Source: a bacterium
Lineage (GTDB): Bacteria > Zhuqueibacterota > Zhuqueibacteria > Zhuqueibacterales > Geothermadaptataceae
Length of the DNA stretch: 64,000 nt
Assembly (NCBI GenBank): GCA_024275575.1
Contig: JAJRYV010000069.1
Location: forward strand, 1 to 64,000
Direction of reading: 5' to 3'
Positions 9,819 through 19,036 of the stretch are shown here, piece by piece; the first letter of the stretch is position 1; each line of letters opens with the position of its first letter. The position numbers and the translations under genes were made by a program. The notes under the pieces are model-generated. The model worked only from the letters and a program-made list of their open reading frames with translations. It did not search any database and was not told the DNA's origin.

Positions 9819-11534
9819 ATGCAATTCCTATCGCCAGATTTAAAGCTCGGTCCGGTTTTGGATAATATCGCCACATTGTTAAAACTGAATGCAGAAAAAT
9901 TTCGGCAGCGTCTGGTTTTTCAGCATCGGGTCGGGGATCGCTACCAGGGCATTTCATGGGTATAGCTCTATCAAAATATTTGCGATATCAGTTGGAATCT
10001 TGCGCAATCAGGCATGCAAAAAGGCGATAAAATGGTGATTTATTCACCGAACCGGCTGGAAATGCTACAACTGGAATTGGCATTGATGGCCTCCGGTTAT
10101 GTCGCTGTTCCTGTTTTTGCCTATTTCAACCAGGATACCGCCGAATTGCTCATCAAACATTCGCGCGCACAATATCTCGCAGTTGCAGGCGAATTTCAAA
10201 TTGCCAATATAACTCCCGACTTAGCACTCAAACAAATTTTCGTTTTTGATGAAAGCGTTTCCGATAACCGCTTCCCAAAGCTGCGTCAGTTTTCAGATTT
10301 GCTCAAAAAACGGCCAGACCCGACACGCCAGCCAGATCAAAAAGTCGCGCCGGATACTGTTTGCCTGAACATGTACACCTCCGGCACCATGGGGACGCCA
10401 AAATGTGTGCAGTTGAGCCATAAAAATATATTATCCCAGCAAGCTGCGATGCAGGTTTTATGGGATCTCGATGAAAACGACCGTTTCCTTTCCTCGCTGC
10501 CGTGGCACCACAGTTTCGGTGGTATCTATGAATTGTTCACCGCCCTTTATAACGGTGCAACTTTCCACCTCGAATCGAGTTTCGGCAAAAACCCACAGAC
10601 CATTCTGGAAAACTGGAAGCTCGTCAAACCCACTGTTTTTTTTAGCGTTCCCAAAATTTATCAGGCGCTTTTCGACCTGATCAGCGAAGATGAAGAAATT
10701 GAGAATATCTTTTTTCATCCTGGTCTCAAATTCATTTTCACCGCTGCCGCACCACTGCCCGGCGCCCTGACGCACGAGTTTGAAAAACGCAATATTCCGG
10801 TTTACGAGGGCTGGGGGCTGACGGAAACTTCACCCTGTTGTACTGTCACTGATGCGAAAATCAAACGCTTGCCGGGTGTTGTCGGCAAACCCATCCCCGG
10901 GGTTAAATTGCGTCTTGCCGCCGATGGCGAAATTCAGGTCAACGGGCCCAATGTCATGAAGGGATATTTCGATAATGATACAGCCAATGCCGGCGCTTTT
11001 ACCAACGACGGCTGGTTTCGCACCGGTGATATCGGGCAATTCACTGAATCCGGGCTGCGGCTCATCGCCAGAAAAGACCGGATTTTCAAATTATCGAATG
11101 GCGAAAAAGTCATCCCGACGGAGATGGAAGCCAAGATCCAAAACCGCTGTCCGTTCATTTCTTTCGCCCTCGTCGAAGGTAGCGGCGAATCCTATCCTGT
11201 TGCTTTATTATTTCCCAACAACGCTCTTTTCAATTCAAGCGAGAACGGTGAAATGCCTTTTACCCGTTGCGCCGGTCCGCAGGATATCGAAGAACTGCAG
11301 GGTTGTCTGAAAAAATGTCTCGATGAGCTCAACACTGAAATCAAGCAGAAATTTGCCAAAATCCGCGCAGCGGCGCTCATCGATGAAGAGCTGTCAATCG
11401 AAAACAGGACGCTGACGCCTTCGATGAAAGTCATTCCGAAACGGGTGGGCAATATTTACCAGGATCAAATTTATGCATTGTATGATGAAGAGAAAAAAGC
11501 GGGTGAAAATGTTTATGTCATCCGGCTCACGTAA
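9819..11534 (+). pseudogene. AMP-forming acyl/aryl-CoA ligase interrupted by an in-frame amber codon
   Basis: From the ATG at 9819 the frame matches an AMP-dependent CoA ligase of 571 codons, but codon 49 (9963-9965) is TAG. The surrounding peptide is RYQGISWV-stop-LYQN, where relatives usually have W-x-E-L, so a GAG-to-TAG change fits. The rest is intact: the P-loop YTSGTMGTPK near residue 186, YEGWGLTE, GWFRTGDIG and the lysine-region GEKVIP. Translation could restart at ATG 10014, giving a 506-residue protein without the N-terminal ~65 residues, though no strong ribosome site is there. If active it would activate benzoate, hydroxybenzoate or a fatty/alicyclic acid at the head of the operon; the substrate is unknown. 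It could equally be a recent null allele or a sequence error. Confidence 0.75.
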
Positions 11535-11549
11535 TTGGCGGAAATAAAA

Positions 11550-12770
11550 ATGGCCTATAAAATCAAATCGACATCTGTGCTGAAAGAGCTGATGCGCGAC
11601 TATTTTCAACGCATCGGGCAGCGAGAAAAACCGCTTGCATGGTGCACCAGCGTCGGCCCGGCCGAGCTTTTGCGCAGTTTCGGCTTCGAGGTTTATTTCC
11701 CGGAAAACCACGGCGCCCTGCTCGGCGCAACACGCACTGCCGGGTCCAATATCCCCGCTGCGATGAAATGCGGATATTCAGGAGATATCTGCTCCTACAC
11801 CACAAGCGATATCGGCGCTTTTCTCAACCAATCAACACCGCTGAAAACGCAGTACGGCCTCGACGGTATTCCCCGCCCTGATTTGCTGGTCTACAATACC
11901 AACCAGTGTCGTGAAGTGGAAGACTGGTTTCATTTTTACGCCGATCGTTTTAATTGCTCAATCGCCGGTATTCATCCGCCGCGTCATTTGCACAGCATCC
12001 GTGCGGCGGAAATTGAACTCGTGACCGCACAGTTCAAAAGGATTCTCCCGTTGTGTGAACAGATCAGTGGACAAAAATTCGATTTGGACGCCTTTCGCGA
12101 GGTTTTGCAACTGAGCAGCGAAGCCACCCTTTTATGGCAGCAGGTCTTACGCACAGCCATGGCAAGTCCGGCGCCCCTGAGTTTTTTTGACGGCACCATC
12201 CACATGGGGCCGATCGTCGTCTTGCGCGGAACGGTTGAGGCGAAAACGTATTACGCAGAATTATTGCAGGAACTGCAGGAAAATATCGCTGCCGGCAGGG
12301 GATTTCTGCAGCAGGAAAGCTGCCGATTATTCTGGGAAGGCATGCCGATCTGGGGCAAACTGCGCGCGCTCTCCGATTTATTCGTGCAAAATGATGCCGC
12401 CGTGGTTGCCTCAACGTATTGCAATAGCTGGATTTTTGACGCTTTTAACGAAAAAGAACCGTTTGAATCAAGCGCACGCGCTTATACGGAAATTTTCATC
12501 AACCGCAGCGAACAGGCCAAATTCACCATGCTACAAAAGTGGATCGAGGATTATCGCATCGATGGCGTCATTTTTCACGATGCCAAAACCTGTTTCAATA
12601 ATTCCAACGCCCGCTTCGGCATGCCGCTGCGCTTGAAAAACAAACTCGGTATTCCCAGCATCACCATCGACGGTGATTTGTGCGATCTGCGATTTTACTC
12701 CGAAGGGCAATCGATCACCAAAATCGAAACGTTTATCGAACAGATCCAAAACCAAAAATCATTTATCTAA
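11550..12770 (+). CDS. Lone 2-hydroxyacyl-CoA dehydratase/benzoyl-CoA reductase-type subunit (HgdB/BcrB family)
   Basis: 406 residues from ATG 11550, chosen over an in-frame TTG at 11535 because GGCGGA precedes the ATG at a proper distance. The family fold is shown by WCTSVGPAELLRSFG at 31-45, CGYSGDICSY at 74-83 and NTNQC ending at Cys120. Near the C-terminus it has AKTCFNN and then GIPSITIDGDLCD. The cysteines are candidate [4Fe-4S] ligands. Family members form heterodimers that take low-potential electrons from an ATP-driven activator and reduce or dehydrate a thioester. No partner subunit adjoins it, although an activator follows at 13806. It might pair with BzdN or BzdO from 41.8-44.3 kb, form a homodimer, or act on another thioester. 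Family certain, substrate unknown. Confidence 0.8.
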   Translation: MAYKIKSTSVLKELMRDYFQRIGQREKPLAWCTSVGPAELLRSFGFEVYFPENHGALLGATRTAGSNIPAAMKCGYSGDICSYTTSDIGAFLNQSTPLKTQYGLDGIPRPDLLVYNTNQCREVEDWFHFYADRFNCSIAGIHPPRHLHSIRAAEIELVTAQFKRILPLCEQISGQKFDLDAFREVLQLSSEATLLWQQVLRTAMASPAPLSFFDGTIHMGPIVVLRGTVEAKTYYAELLQELQENIAAGRGFLQQESCRLFWEGMPIWGKLRALSDLFVQNDAAVVASTYCNSWIFDAFNEKEPFESSARAYTEIFINRSEQAKFTMLQKWIEDYRIDGVIFHDAKTCFNNSNARFGMPLRLKNKLGIPSITIDGDLCDLRFYSEGQSITKIETFIEQIQNQKSFI

Positions 12771-12782
12771 CCGGGGTAAATC

Positions 12783-13748
12783 ATGAAACGAACACAAAAA
12801 AAGGTTGCCGTTGTCGGTTTAGGGCCGGTCGGCAGTATTCTCGCGGTTCATTTAAAACTGAGCGGACTCAAAACAGCATTATGTGATATCGATTTGCCCA
12901 AACTGCAGGCGATCAGAAACGGCGGTATCAGCCTGCAGGGCAGCATCGAAAAATCATCGGCTTTTGATTTTATTTTTTCCACATTTGATGAACTACAGGC
13001 TTTCGAACCGGAGATCGTGTTTTTTGCGGTGAAAGCCCATCAAATGCCGCGCGTTCTCGAAGATGCCGCACAGTTAAACAATGAAAATATTACCGTCGTC
13101 AGCGCGCAAAACGGCATCGATGTGGAAGAGTATTTATTCGATACTTTCGGTGAAAATAAAACCCTGCGCATGGTGATCAACTACGCAGGTGGTTTACTCG
13201 AAGCGAACCGGGTCAATATTGCTTTTTTTAATCCGCCGAATTATATCGCTTCCATCGATGACAGCCATACGGAAATGGCAGAGCTTGTTGCCGGCAAGCT
13301 CAACCACGCCGGGCTGGCGACAAAAGCCGTCACCTCTTTCGAGATCATCAAACGGGCATGGGAAAAAACGATTCTCAACGCCGCTCTGAGCCCGCTCTGC
13401 GGCATTGCAAAATTCACCATGAAAGAGGCGATGGAATCGCGCAATACGCTGGACCTCGTCGAAGAAATCATTCTCGAATCGGTGCAGGTCGCAGCGCAGG
13501 AAAAAATCTTTTTCGAAGATGAGTTTGTGCGAAAATGTCTGCGCTATCTGAAAAAAGGCGGACACCATTTTCCTTCCCTTGCGCTCGATTTGATCAACAA
13601 ACACGATACCGAAATCGATTTTATGAATGGTAAAATTGTTGAATACGGCAAAAAGCATTATGTGCGTACACCGGTGAATCTCGCTTTTACCAACATGGTG
13701 CGCGCCATTTCGCGGCATAATCTGGAAAAGGCAAAAAGCGAAAATTGA
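12783..13748 (+). CDS. Ketopantoate reductase-like (PanE/ApbA family) oxidoreductase
   Basis: 321 residues with the Rossmann motif GLGPVG at 12-17 and the family's AVKAHQ and NGID segments. It also has the catalytic Lys and Asn in WEKTILNAALSPL. The family reduces 2-oxoacids, with ketopantoate as the classic substrate, using NAD(P)H; relatives act on other 2-oxoacids. It lies 12 bases after the lone dehydratase subunit and ahead of its activator. That suggests it may supply or consume a 2-hydroxyacyl intermediate for that module rather than make pantothenate; this is inference, as no other pan gene is present. Confidence 0.75.
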   Translation: MKRTQKKVAVVGLGPVGSILAVHLKLSGLKTALCDIDLPKLQAIRNGGISLQGSIEKSSAFDFIFSTFDELQAFEPEIVFFAVKAHQMPRVLEDAAQLNNENITVVSAQNGIDVEEYLFDTFGENKTLRMVINYAGGLLEANRVNIAFFNPPNYIASIDDSHTEMAELVAGKLNHAGLATKAVTSFEIIKRAWEKTILNAALSPLCGIAKFTMKEAMESRNTLDLVEEIILESVQVAAQEKIFFEDEFVRKCLRYLKKGGHHFPSLALDLINKHDTEIDFMNGKIVEYGKKHYVRTPVNLAFTNMVRAISRHNLEKAKSEN

Positions 13749-13805
13749 TACGATCGAAACCGCTACCTGACAAATGCTTTCGCACCCATTGACCGGACAT
13801 TCAAT

Positions 13806-14609
13806 TTGAAAATTGAAAAGCACAAAACAAGTTCGCCACATTTCCTCGGCGTCGATCTCGGTTCGGCCTTTACCAAGTTCACCGTCTGCGACGCCGGGGG
13901 CAAGATCGTGCATCAGAATTTAATAAAAACATTAAACATCAGAAGCCGGTCACTTAAAGACAGTGTTGAGCGCATCTATGGACAGTTTAGCATTAAATCA
14001 TGTTGTGCAACCGGTTATGGCCGATCGAAATTTGAACCGGCGCAAATCATCAAAACCGAGATAAACTGCGCTGCCGAAGCCTGTCTCGCGCTGCGCCCCA
14101 AAGAGAAGTGCATCATCGATATCGGCGGCGAGGATATCAAAATCATTCATTGCGATGAGGCCGGAAAGGTCGAGAGTTTTTATTTGAACAGCAAATGCGC
14201 CGCCGGTACCGGCGCCTTTTTATCGGAAATAGCCGAACGTGCCGAAATCGATCTCACGCAGATGAGCGTGTTGGCTGAACAATCGGCTTCGGAAAGGGAG
14301 ATCAACAGTTTTTGCACGGTGTTCGCCAAGACGGAAATCATGGGCTGGTTATTCGACGATGTGCCGCAGCAAGACATCGCCCGCGGTATTTATGCAGCGA
14401 TCATCAACCGCGTGAACAGTCTGCGCATCGATTCGGCCGGGCCGGTTTTTTTAATTGGCGGCGTCGCAGCAAATCATCCGTTTTTTAACAATTTATTGCG
14501 TAAAAGTCTCGGTAAAGAAGTTTTCGTGCCACAGAAGAGCGAATTTATCGTATCTTTTGGCGCCGCTTTGATGGCTAAAAAATATGATGATAAAACGAAA
14601 AGGGATTAA
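13806..14609 (+). CDS. Divergent BadF/BcrA/HgdC-type activating ATPase
   Basis: 267 residues from a TTG start; no ATG is available upstream of the essential first motif. ASKHA-fold motifs are present: [34 protein letters not shown] and FLIGGVAAN. The two cluster-binding Cys positions (KCAAGTG and FCTVFA) are kept. It differs from the two ATPases of the benzoyl-CoA reductase operon: DIGGED replaces DIGGQD and CTVFAKTEI replaces CTVFAESEV. It would hydrolyse ATP to drive one electron into the partner reductase or dehydratase, most simply the lone subunit at 11550. The stop abuts the next start (TAAATG). Confidence 0.8.
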   Translation: MKIEKHKTSSPHFLGVDLGSAFTKFTVCDAGGKIVHQNLIKTLNIRSRSLKDSVERIYGQFSIKSCCATGYGRSKFEPAQIIKTEINCAAEACLALRPKEKCIIDIGGEDIKIIHCDEAGKVESFYLNSKCAAGTGAFLSEIAERAEIDLTQMSVLAEQSASEREINSFCTVFAKTEIMGWLFDDVPQQDIARGIYAAIINRVNSLRIDSAGPVFLIGGVAANHPFFNNLLRKSLGKEVFVPQKSEFIVSFGAALMAKKYDDKTKRD

Positions 14610-15863
14610 ATGAAAGTTTATCAAAAAAGAGAAAAAGGTATCGGTGCGCTATACGATGAGGTCTATCTCGTCGATGGCGCCCGCACGGCTTTCGGCAAAC
14701 TTTGCGGCACACTGGCGCAAGTTTCGCCGACCGACCTCGGTATTTTTGCCTCCCGCGCCGCATTGAACAATGCCGGCATCTCCGGCGATGAAATGGATCA
14801 GGCCATCATCGCAAACATCGGCCAGGCTTCTACAGACGCTTATTTTTTACCACGGCACATCGCACTTTACGCCGGTCTGCCGATGTCTGTGCCGACGCTC
14901 ATGGTGCAGCGTATTTGCGCCTCCGGCATGGAAACGATGATCACAGCGACGGAACAAATCACCCTGGGGAAAGCCCGTTCGGTGCTCTGTTGCGGCACTG
15001 AAAATATGTCGCTTTCACCAACTGTAAGTTTTGGAAATCGACTGGGTTACGCCCTGGGGCGACTCAATTTTAAAGACATGCTGTGGGAGGCGTTGAACGA
15101 CACTGCGGCCGGTTACCCCATGGGACTCACAGCGGAGAATCTGGCAAAAAAACACCACATCAGCCGGGAAAAATGCGATCTTTTTGCCAAACGTTCGCAA
15201 GAACTGGCGCAGGCTGCAAGTGAAAACGGTTATTTTAGTGGTGAAATCACACCGTTAAATTCAACAATTTTCGAAGCCGTGGGCCTGAAACCGCGCAAAG
15301 TGCGGCTCCCGCGCGGCATGACCGATTTCACCTGCGATGAAAACATCCGCCCGACAGACCAGGAATCGATGGCCAAATTACCGCCGGTTTTTGCCAAAGA
15401 CGGCGTGCAAACAGCGGCAAATTCCAGCGGCATCGTCGATGGGGCCGCCGCTGTTGTCATCGCTCACAAATCGGTCGTCGAAGCGAAAAACCTGAAGCCG
15501 CTCAGTCGCATTGTCGCCTCGGCCTCCTGTGGTGTCGATCCCCAATACATGGGCATTGGGCCGGTGCCGGCTATCGAAATCTTGTTGGAGATGACCGGAC
15601 TTTCACTCGCTGAAATCGATCTGATCGAAATCAACGAGGCTTTTGCCGCCCAATGCATCGCCTGCGAAATGGAACTCGGGCTTGAACGCGACAAACTGAA
15701 CGTGCACGGCGGTTCAATCGCTCTGGGACATCCACTTGCCGCGACCGGCACCCGGCTTTCTTTAACGATTTCACGGGCGCTGAAAGAACGCAATGCGAAA
15801 TACGGCATCGTTTCCGCCTGTGTCGGCGGCGGCCAGGGCACGGCGATTTTGCTGGAAAATTGA
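14610..15863 (+). CDS. Thiolase (acetyl-CoA acyltransferase family)
   Basis: 417 residues. The nucleophile Cys103 sits in RICASGMET, the active-site His374 in GHPLAATG and the second Cys404 in CVGGGQG, so it should be catalytically complete. An unusual N-terminal extension of about 17 residues precedes the normal first strand (VYLVDGARTAFG). Thiolases cleave 3-oxoacyl-CoA to acetyl-CoA and a shortened acyl-CoA. Here it could act on 3-oxopimeloyl-CoA after ring opening or belong to the upstream dehydratase-type module. A second thiolase, of the PcaF type, lies at 45526. Confidence 0.85.
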   Translation: MKVYQKREKGIGALYDEVYLVDGARTAFGKLCGTLAQVSPTDLGIFASRAALNNAGISGDEMDQAIIANIGQASTDAYFLPRHIALYAGLPMSVPTLMVQRICASGMETMITATEQITLGKARSVLCCGTENMSLSPTVSFGNRLGYALGRLNFKDMLWEALNDTAAGYPMGLTAENLAKKHHISREKCDLFAKRSQELAQAASENGYFSGEITPLNSTIFEAVGLKPRKVRLPRGMTDFTCDENIRPTDQESMAKLPPVFAKDGVQTAANSSGIVDGAAAVVIAHKSVVEAKNLKPLSRIVASASCGVDPQYMGIGPVPAIEILLEMTGLSLAEIDLIEINEAFAAQCIACEMELGLERDKLNVHGGSIALGHPLAATGTRLSLTISRALKERNAKYGIVSACVGGGQGTAILLEN

Positions 15864-15956
15864 AAGTCTGAAACAGCAGTATTTTTTAACCTTAAAATAA
15901 TGGTAACTGTTCAGCCGACACAATTTCTGAAAATAGAGTGAGAATGAACATAAACA

Positions 15957-17045
15957 ATGAACCCAAACCCCCAAAAGCCTATGAAAATACCTAAAAAAAT
16001 CCATGCCTGGCAAATGGTAGAATTAGATAAACCATTTCAATTGATCGAAAAAAAAATCCCCGAGCTTGAACCGGGTGAAGTACTGGTGGAAGTCGCCGGT
16101 TGCGGTGTCTGTCACACCGATATCAGCTTTTGGCATTTTGGCGTCAAAACACGTTTGGCGCCACCATTGACGCTGGGCCACGAAATCAGCGGACGCGTTA
16201 TCGCCGGCGACCCATCGTGGCTCGGCCGGGCCGTCATCGTGCCGGCTGTTTTGCCCTGTGGCGAATGCGAATTTTGCCGAAATGGGCGGAGCAATGTTTG
16301 CCGCAGCCAGTTGATGCCCGGCAACGATTTCGACGGCGGATTCGCCTCGCACGTTATCGTACCGGGCCGTTTTCTATGTTCGGTTCCAGAAGTTGTGTTG
16401 AGTCATTTTCAACTCGAGCAGCTCGCGGTCATCGCCGATGCTGTCTCAACGCCGTATCAGGTTGTGGAAAAATCCGAACTCAAAGAAGGTGATTTCGTCA
16501 TTACCATCGGTGCGGGGGGCATCGGAAACTATGGTGCACAATTGGCCAAAATCAAAGGTGGATGTGTGCTTGCTCTCGATATCGATCAGAGTAAATTGGA
16601 CATGGTTAAAAAATCCGGGATCGATGCCGTGCTCAATATCGACGGGCTGGAAATGCGCGAGGTCAAAGAAAAAGTAAAGACAATCGCTAACGAGCTTGGC
16701 GCCCCGCGTTTTCGCTGGAAAATTTTCGAAATGTCCGGAACCAAAGCCGGACAGGAGCTGGCTTTCAACTTGCTCAATTTTGCCAGCACATTGTCAATCG
16801 TCGGCTTCACCATGGATAAACTGGAAGTTCGTCTGAGCAATCTGATGGCCTACGACGCGAAAATGATCGGCACCTGGGGCTGTCGCGCCGAGCTCTATCC
16901 GGAAATCGTCGACCTGGTCGGCGAAGGCAAAATCAAGATCAAACCGTACATTGAAACTTTCCCGATGGCTGAAATCAATGATATTTTCCAAAAAACGTTG
17001 CAACATAAATTCAAACGCCGATCGATTCTCATCGCAGATTTTTAA
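15957..17045 (+). CDS. had: 6-hydroxycyclohex-1-ene-1-carbonyl-CoA dehydrogenase
   Basis: 362 residues, a zinc alcohol dehydrogenase. Catalytic zinc ligands lie in GCGVCHTD and LGHEISG. The structural zinc site is C-x2-C-x2-C-x7-C (CGECEFCRNGRSNVC), and the NAD motif is GAGGIG. The N-terminal half closely resembles known Had enzymes (AGCGVCHTDISFW, PLTLGHEISG). The enzyme oxidises 6-hydroxycyclohexenoyl-CoA to the 6-oxo compound with NAD+, the second step after dearomatisation. It is followed by oah and dch, the expected pathway neighbours. A second possible ATG is at 15981. Confidence 0.88.
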   Translation: MNPNPQKPMKIPKKIHAWQMVELDKPFQLIEKKIPELEPGEVLVEVAGCGVCHTDISFWHFGVKTRLAPPLTLGHEISGRVIAGDPSWLGRAVIVPAVLPCGECEFCRNGRSNVCRSQLMPGNDFDGGFASHVIVPGRFLCSVPEVVLSHFQLEQLAVIADAVSTPYQVVEKSELKEGDFVITIGAGGIGNYGAQLAKIKGGCVLALDIDQSKLDMVKKSGIDAVLNIDGLEMREVKEKVKTIANELGAPRFRWKIFEMSGTKAGQELAFNLLNFASTLSIVGFTMDKLEVRLSNLMAYDAKMIGTWGCRAELYPEIVDLVGEGKIKIKPYIETFPMAEINDIFQKTLQHKFKRRSILIADF

Positions 17046-17077
17046 AAAGAATAAAAGATGAAAATAAAGAGGGAAAA

Positions 17078-18163
17078 ATGGACACATTAAAAAACCATGA
17101 TTTAGTGGCAACTGATTTTTCCGAAATCCTTTACGAAAAACGCCCCTGTCTCGATAACTCCGGCACACCGGTTGAAGATATCTATAATGCCTGGATTCTG
17201 CTCAACAACCCTGCGCAATATAATTCCTACACCACACAAGCGGTTAAGGAAGTCATTCTGGCCTTCCGCCAGGCATCCAACGACCGTTCGGTAAACGCCA
17301 TCATTTTCAGCGCTGTCGGTGAGAAAGCCTTCTGCACCGGCGGCAATACAAAGGAATACGCCGAATATTACGCCGGTAATCCACAGGAATACAAGCAGTA
17401 CATGCGCCTTTTCAATGACATGGTCTCTTCGATTTTGATGTGCGATAAGCCGGTGATCAACCGCGTCAACGGCATGCGTATCGGCGGCGGGCAGGAAATC
17501 GGCATGGCCTGCGATTTTTCCATTGCCCAGGATCTGGCACGTTTCGGGCAGGCCGGGCCCAAACATGGTTCCGCTCCCGACGGCGGATCAACCGATTTTC
17601 TCCACCTTTTCATCGGCATCGAACGGGCAATGTTTTCCTGCACGGTCTGTGAGCCGTGGAGCGCTCATGAGGCATTCCGCTACGGTTTATTGACGGAAAT
17701 CGTACCGGCGCTGAAAGTCGACGGGAAGTTCGTGCCCAATCCCCTGGTGCACACAGATCGCTGGGTGGATGAATCCGGTAATCTGATTTATGGATTACCA
17801 AAAACCGGGGATGCTTTGGCGGCAGCGAAAAAACTGTTGAAATCCGGTGAAACCGATCTCTCGCTGTTAGATCAGGCGGTAGAAAAATTCGCCACAAAAT
17901 TGCTCTACACTTTCCCCAATTGCCTCAGCAAAACCATCAACTCGTTGCGCAAAAAAAAGCTGGAGCATTGGGATCAAAACAAAGAGAGCAACCGCGACTG
18001 GCTGGCGCTCAACATGATGACGGAAGCCAAAGCCGGGTTCAGGGCATTCAACGAAGGCCCGCGGGACAACCGCGAAGTGGATTTCATCAAACTGCGCCAG
18101 GCGCTGGCCAACGGGCAGCCGTGGAATGATGAATTGTTCAAATCAATTTCGCCGGTGAAATGA
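17078..18163 (+). CDS. oah: 6-oxocyclohex-1-ene-1-carbonyl-CoA hydrolase (ring-opening enzyme)
   Basis: 361 residues of the crotonase superfamily with the distinctive Oah/BamA layout: FCTGGNTKEYAEYYAG, NGMRIGGGQEIGMACDF, then GPKHGSAPDGGSTDF. GAGGG-type ribosome site. The enzyme adds water twice and cleaves the ring C-C bond, giving 3-hydroxypimeloyl-CoA. This gene (bamA) is the accepted marker for anaerobic aromatic degradation and gives the operon its identity. The length is slightly below typical family members. Confidence 0.93.
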   Translation: MDTLKNHDLVATDFSEILYEKRPCLDNSGTPVEDIYNAWILLNNPAQYNSYTTQAVKEVILAFRQASNDRSVNAIIFSAVGEKAFCTGGNTKEYAEYYAGNPQEYKQYMRLFNDMVSSILMCDKPVINRVNGMRIGGGQEIGMACDFSIAQDLARFGQAGPKHGSAPDGGSTDFLHLFIGIERAMFSCTVCEPWSAHEAFRYGLLTEIVPALKVDGKFVPNPLVHTDRWVDESGNLIYGLPKTGDALAAAKKLLKSGETDLSLLDQAVEKFATKLLYTFPNCLSKTINSLRKKKLEHWDQNKESNRDWLALNMMTEAKAGFRAFNEGPRDNREVDFIKLRQALANGQPWNDELFKSISPVK

Positions 18164-18242
18164 AACCGTTGTTGCGAAGCTTCCACCTCCGCAGTGAGGT
18201 GCAGAAAAAGATAACCGGTACAATCAAACGAGGATTGTTTTT

Positions 18243-19016
18243 ATGAAAAAAGTGATCGTCAATTACCACCATTCGGATTCGCTGGCGCAGGTGATTCTCA
18301 ATGCGCCGAAAGCAAACATCCTCGATTCGCAGATGATGCAGGAACTGCTGCAACTATTCGAAGAATTTCACCAGCACCAGGGTCTGAAACTCATCACCAT
18401 CGAAGGCGCCGGGCAGCATTTTTCCTTTGGCGCCAGTGTCGACGAGCACACGCGCGATAAAGCTGCTGGCATGCTGCAAAATTTCCACAAAATATTCTAC
18501 CGCCTGATGGATCTGAATATCCCGACGATTGCCAAAGTGGACGGGATGTGCCTCGGTGGAGGCTGCGAGCTGGCGTTGATGTGCAACATGAATTTCGCCA
18601 CACAATCGGCGAAATTCGGGCAGCCGGAGATTTCACTCGGGGTATTTCCGCCGCCGGCCTCGGTCATTCTGCCGCTGAAAATCGGCCAGGCACGCGCTGA
18701 TGAATTGCTCATTTCGGGAAGAAATATCACGGCGGAACAAGCCTTGACGCTCGGTCTCGTCAATAAAATATTCACAGAATCCGGCGAGATGGAATCCGCA
18801 GTTGACGATTATTTCCAAAAATTTCTGCTGCCGAAGAGTGCGAGCTCACTGAAATTTGCCGTTCGCGCCGCCCGTTCAAATTTTAACACGATCCTGCGCC
18901 AAAATCTTGCGGGGCTGGAAACAATGTATATCGAAGTGCTCATGCAGACGTTTGACGCCAATGAAGGCATCGAATCATTTCTGCAAAAAAGAAAACCGGA
19001 GTGGAAAAATAAATAG
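18243..19016 (+). CDS. dch: Cyclohexa-1,5-diene-1-carbonyl-CoA hydratase
   Basis: 257 residues of the crotonase superfamily. The segments FSFGASVDEH, MCLGGGCELALMCN and FGQPEISLGVFPPPA match the dienoyl-CoA hydratase group, and both crotonase Glu positions (GGGCE and QPEI) are present. It hydrates the benzoyl-CoA reductase product to 6-hydroxycyclohex-1-ene-1-carbonyl-CoA, the substrate of the Had protein encoded two genes upstream. Ribosome site AGGA. It ends with a TAG stop, which matters for judging the amber codon in the ligase. Confidence 0.88.
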   Translation: MKKVIVNYHHSDSLAQVILNAPKANILDSQMMQELLQLFEEFHQHQGLKLITIEGAGQHFSFGASVDEHTRDKAAGMLQNFHKIFYRLMDLNIPTIAKVDGMCLGGGCELALMCNMNFATQSAKFGQPEISLGVFPPPASVILPLKIGQARADELLISGRNITAEQALTLGLVNKIFTESGEMESAVDDYFQKFLLPKSASSLKFAVRAARSNFNTILRQNLAGLETMYIEVLMQTFDANEGIESFLQKRKPEWKNK

Positions 19017-19036
19017 CCATTAAGGGTGGAAGATCG

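Noticed and set aside
9963-9965. Genetic-code recoding of TAG or TAA
   Set aside because: TAG ends dch (19016), the fusion gene (21040) and the YhaN-like gene (35157), and TAA ends many genes, so both are ordinary stops here.
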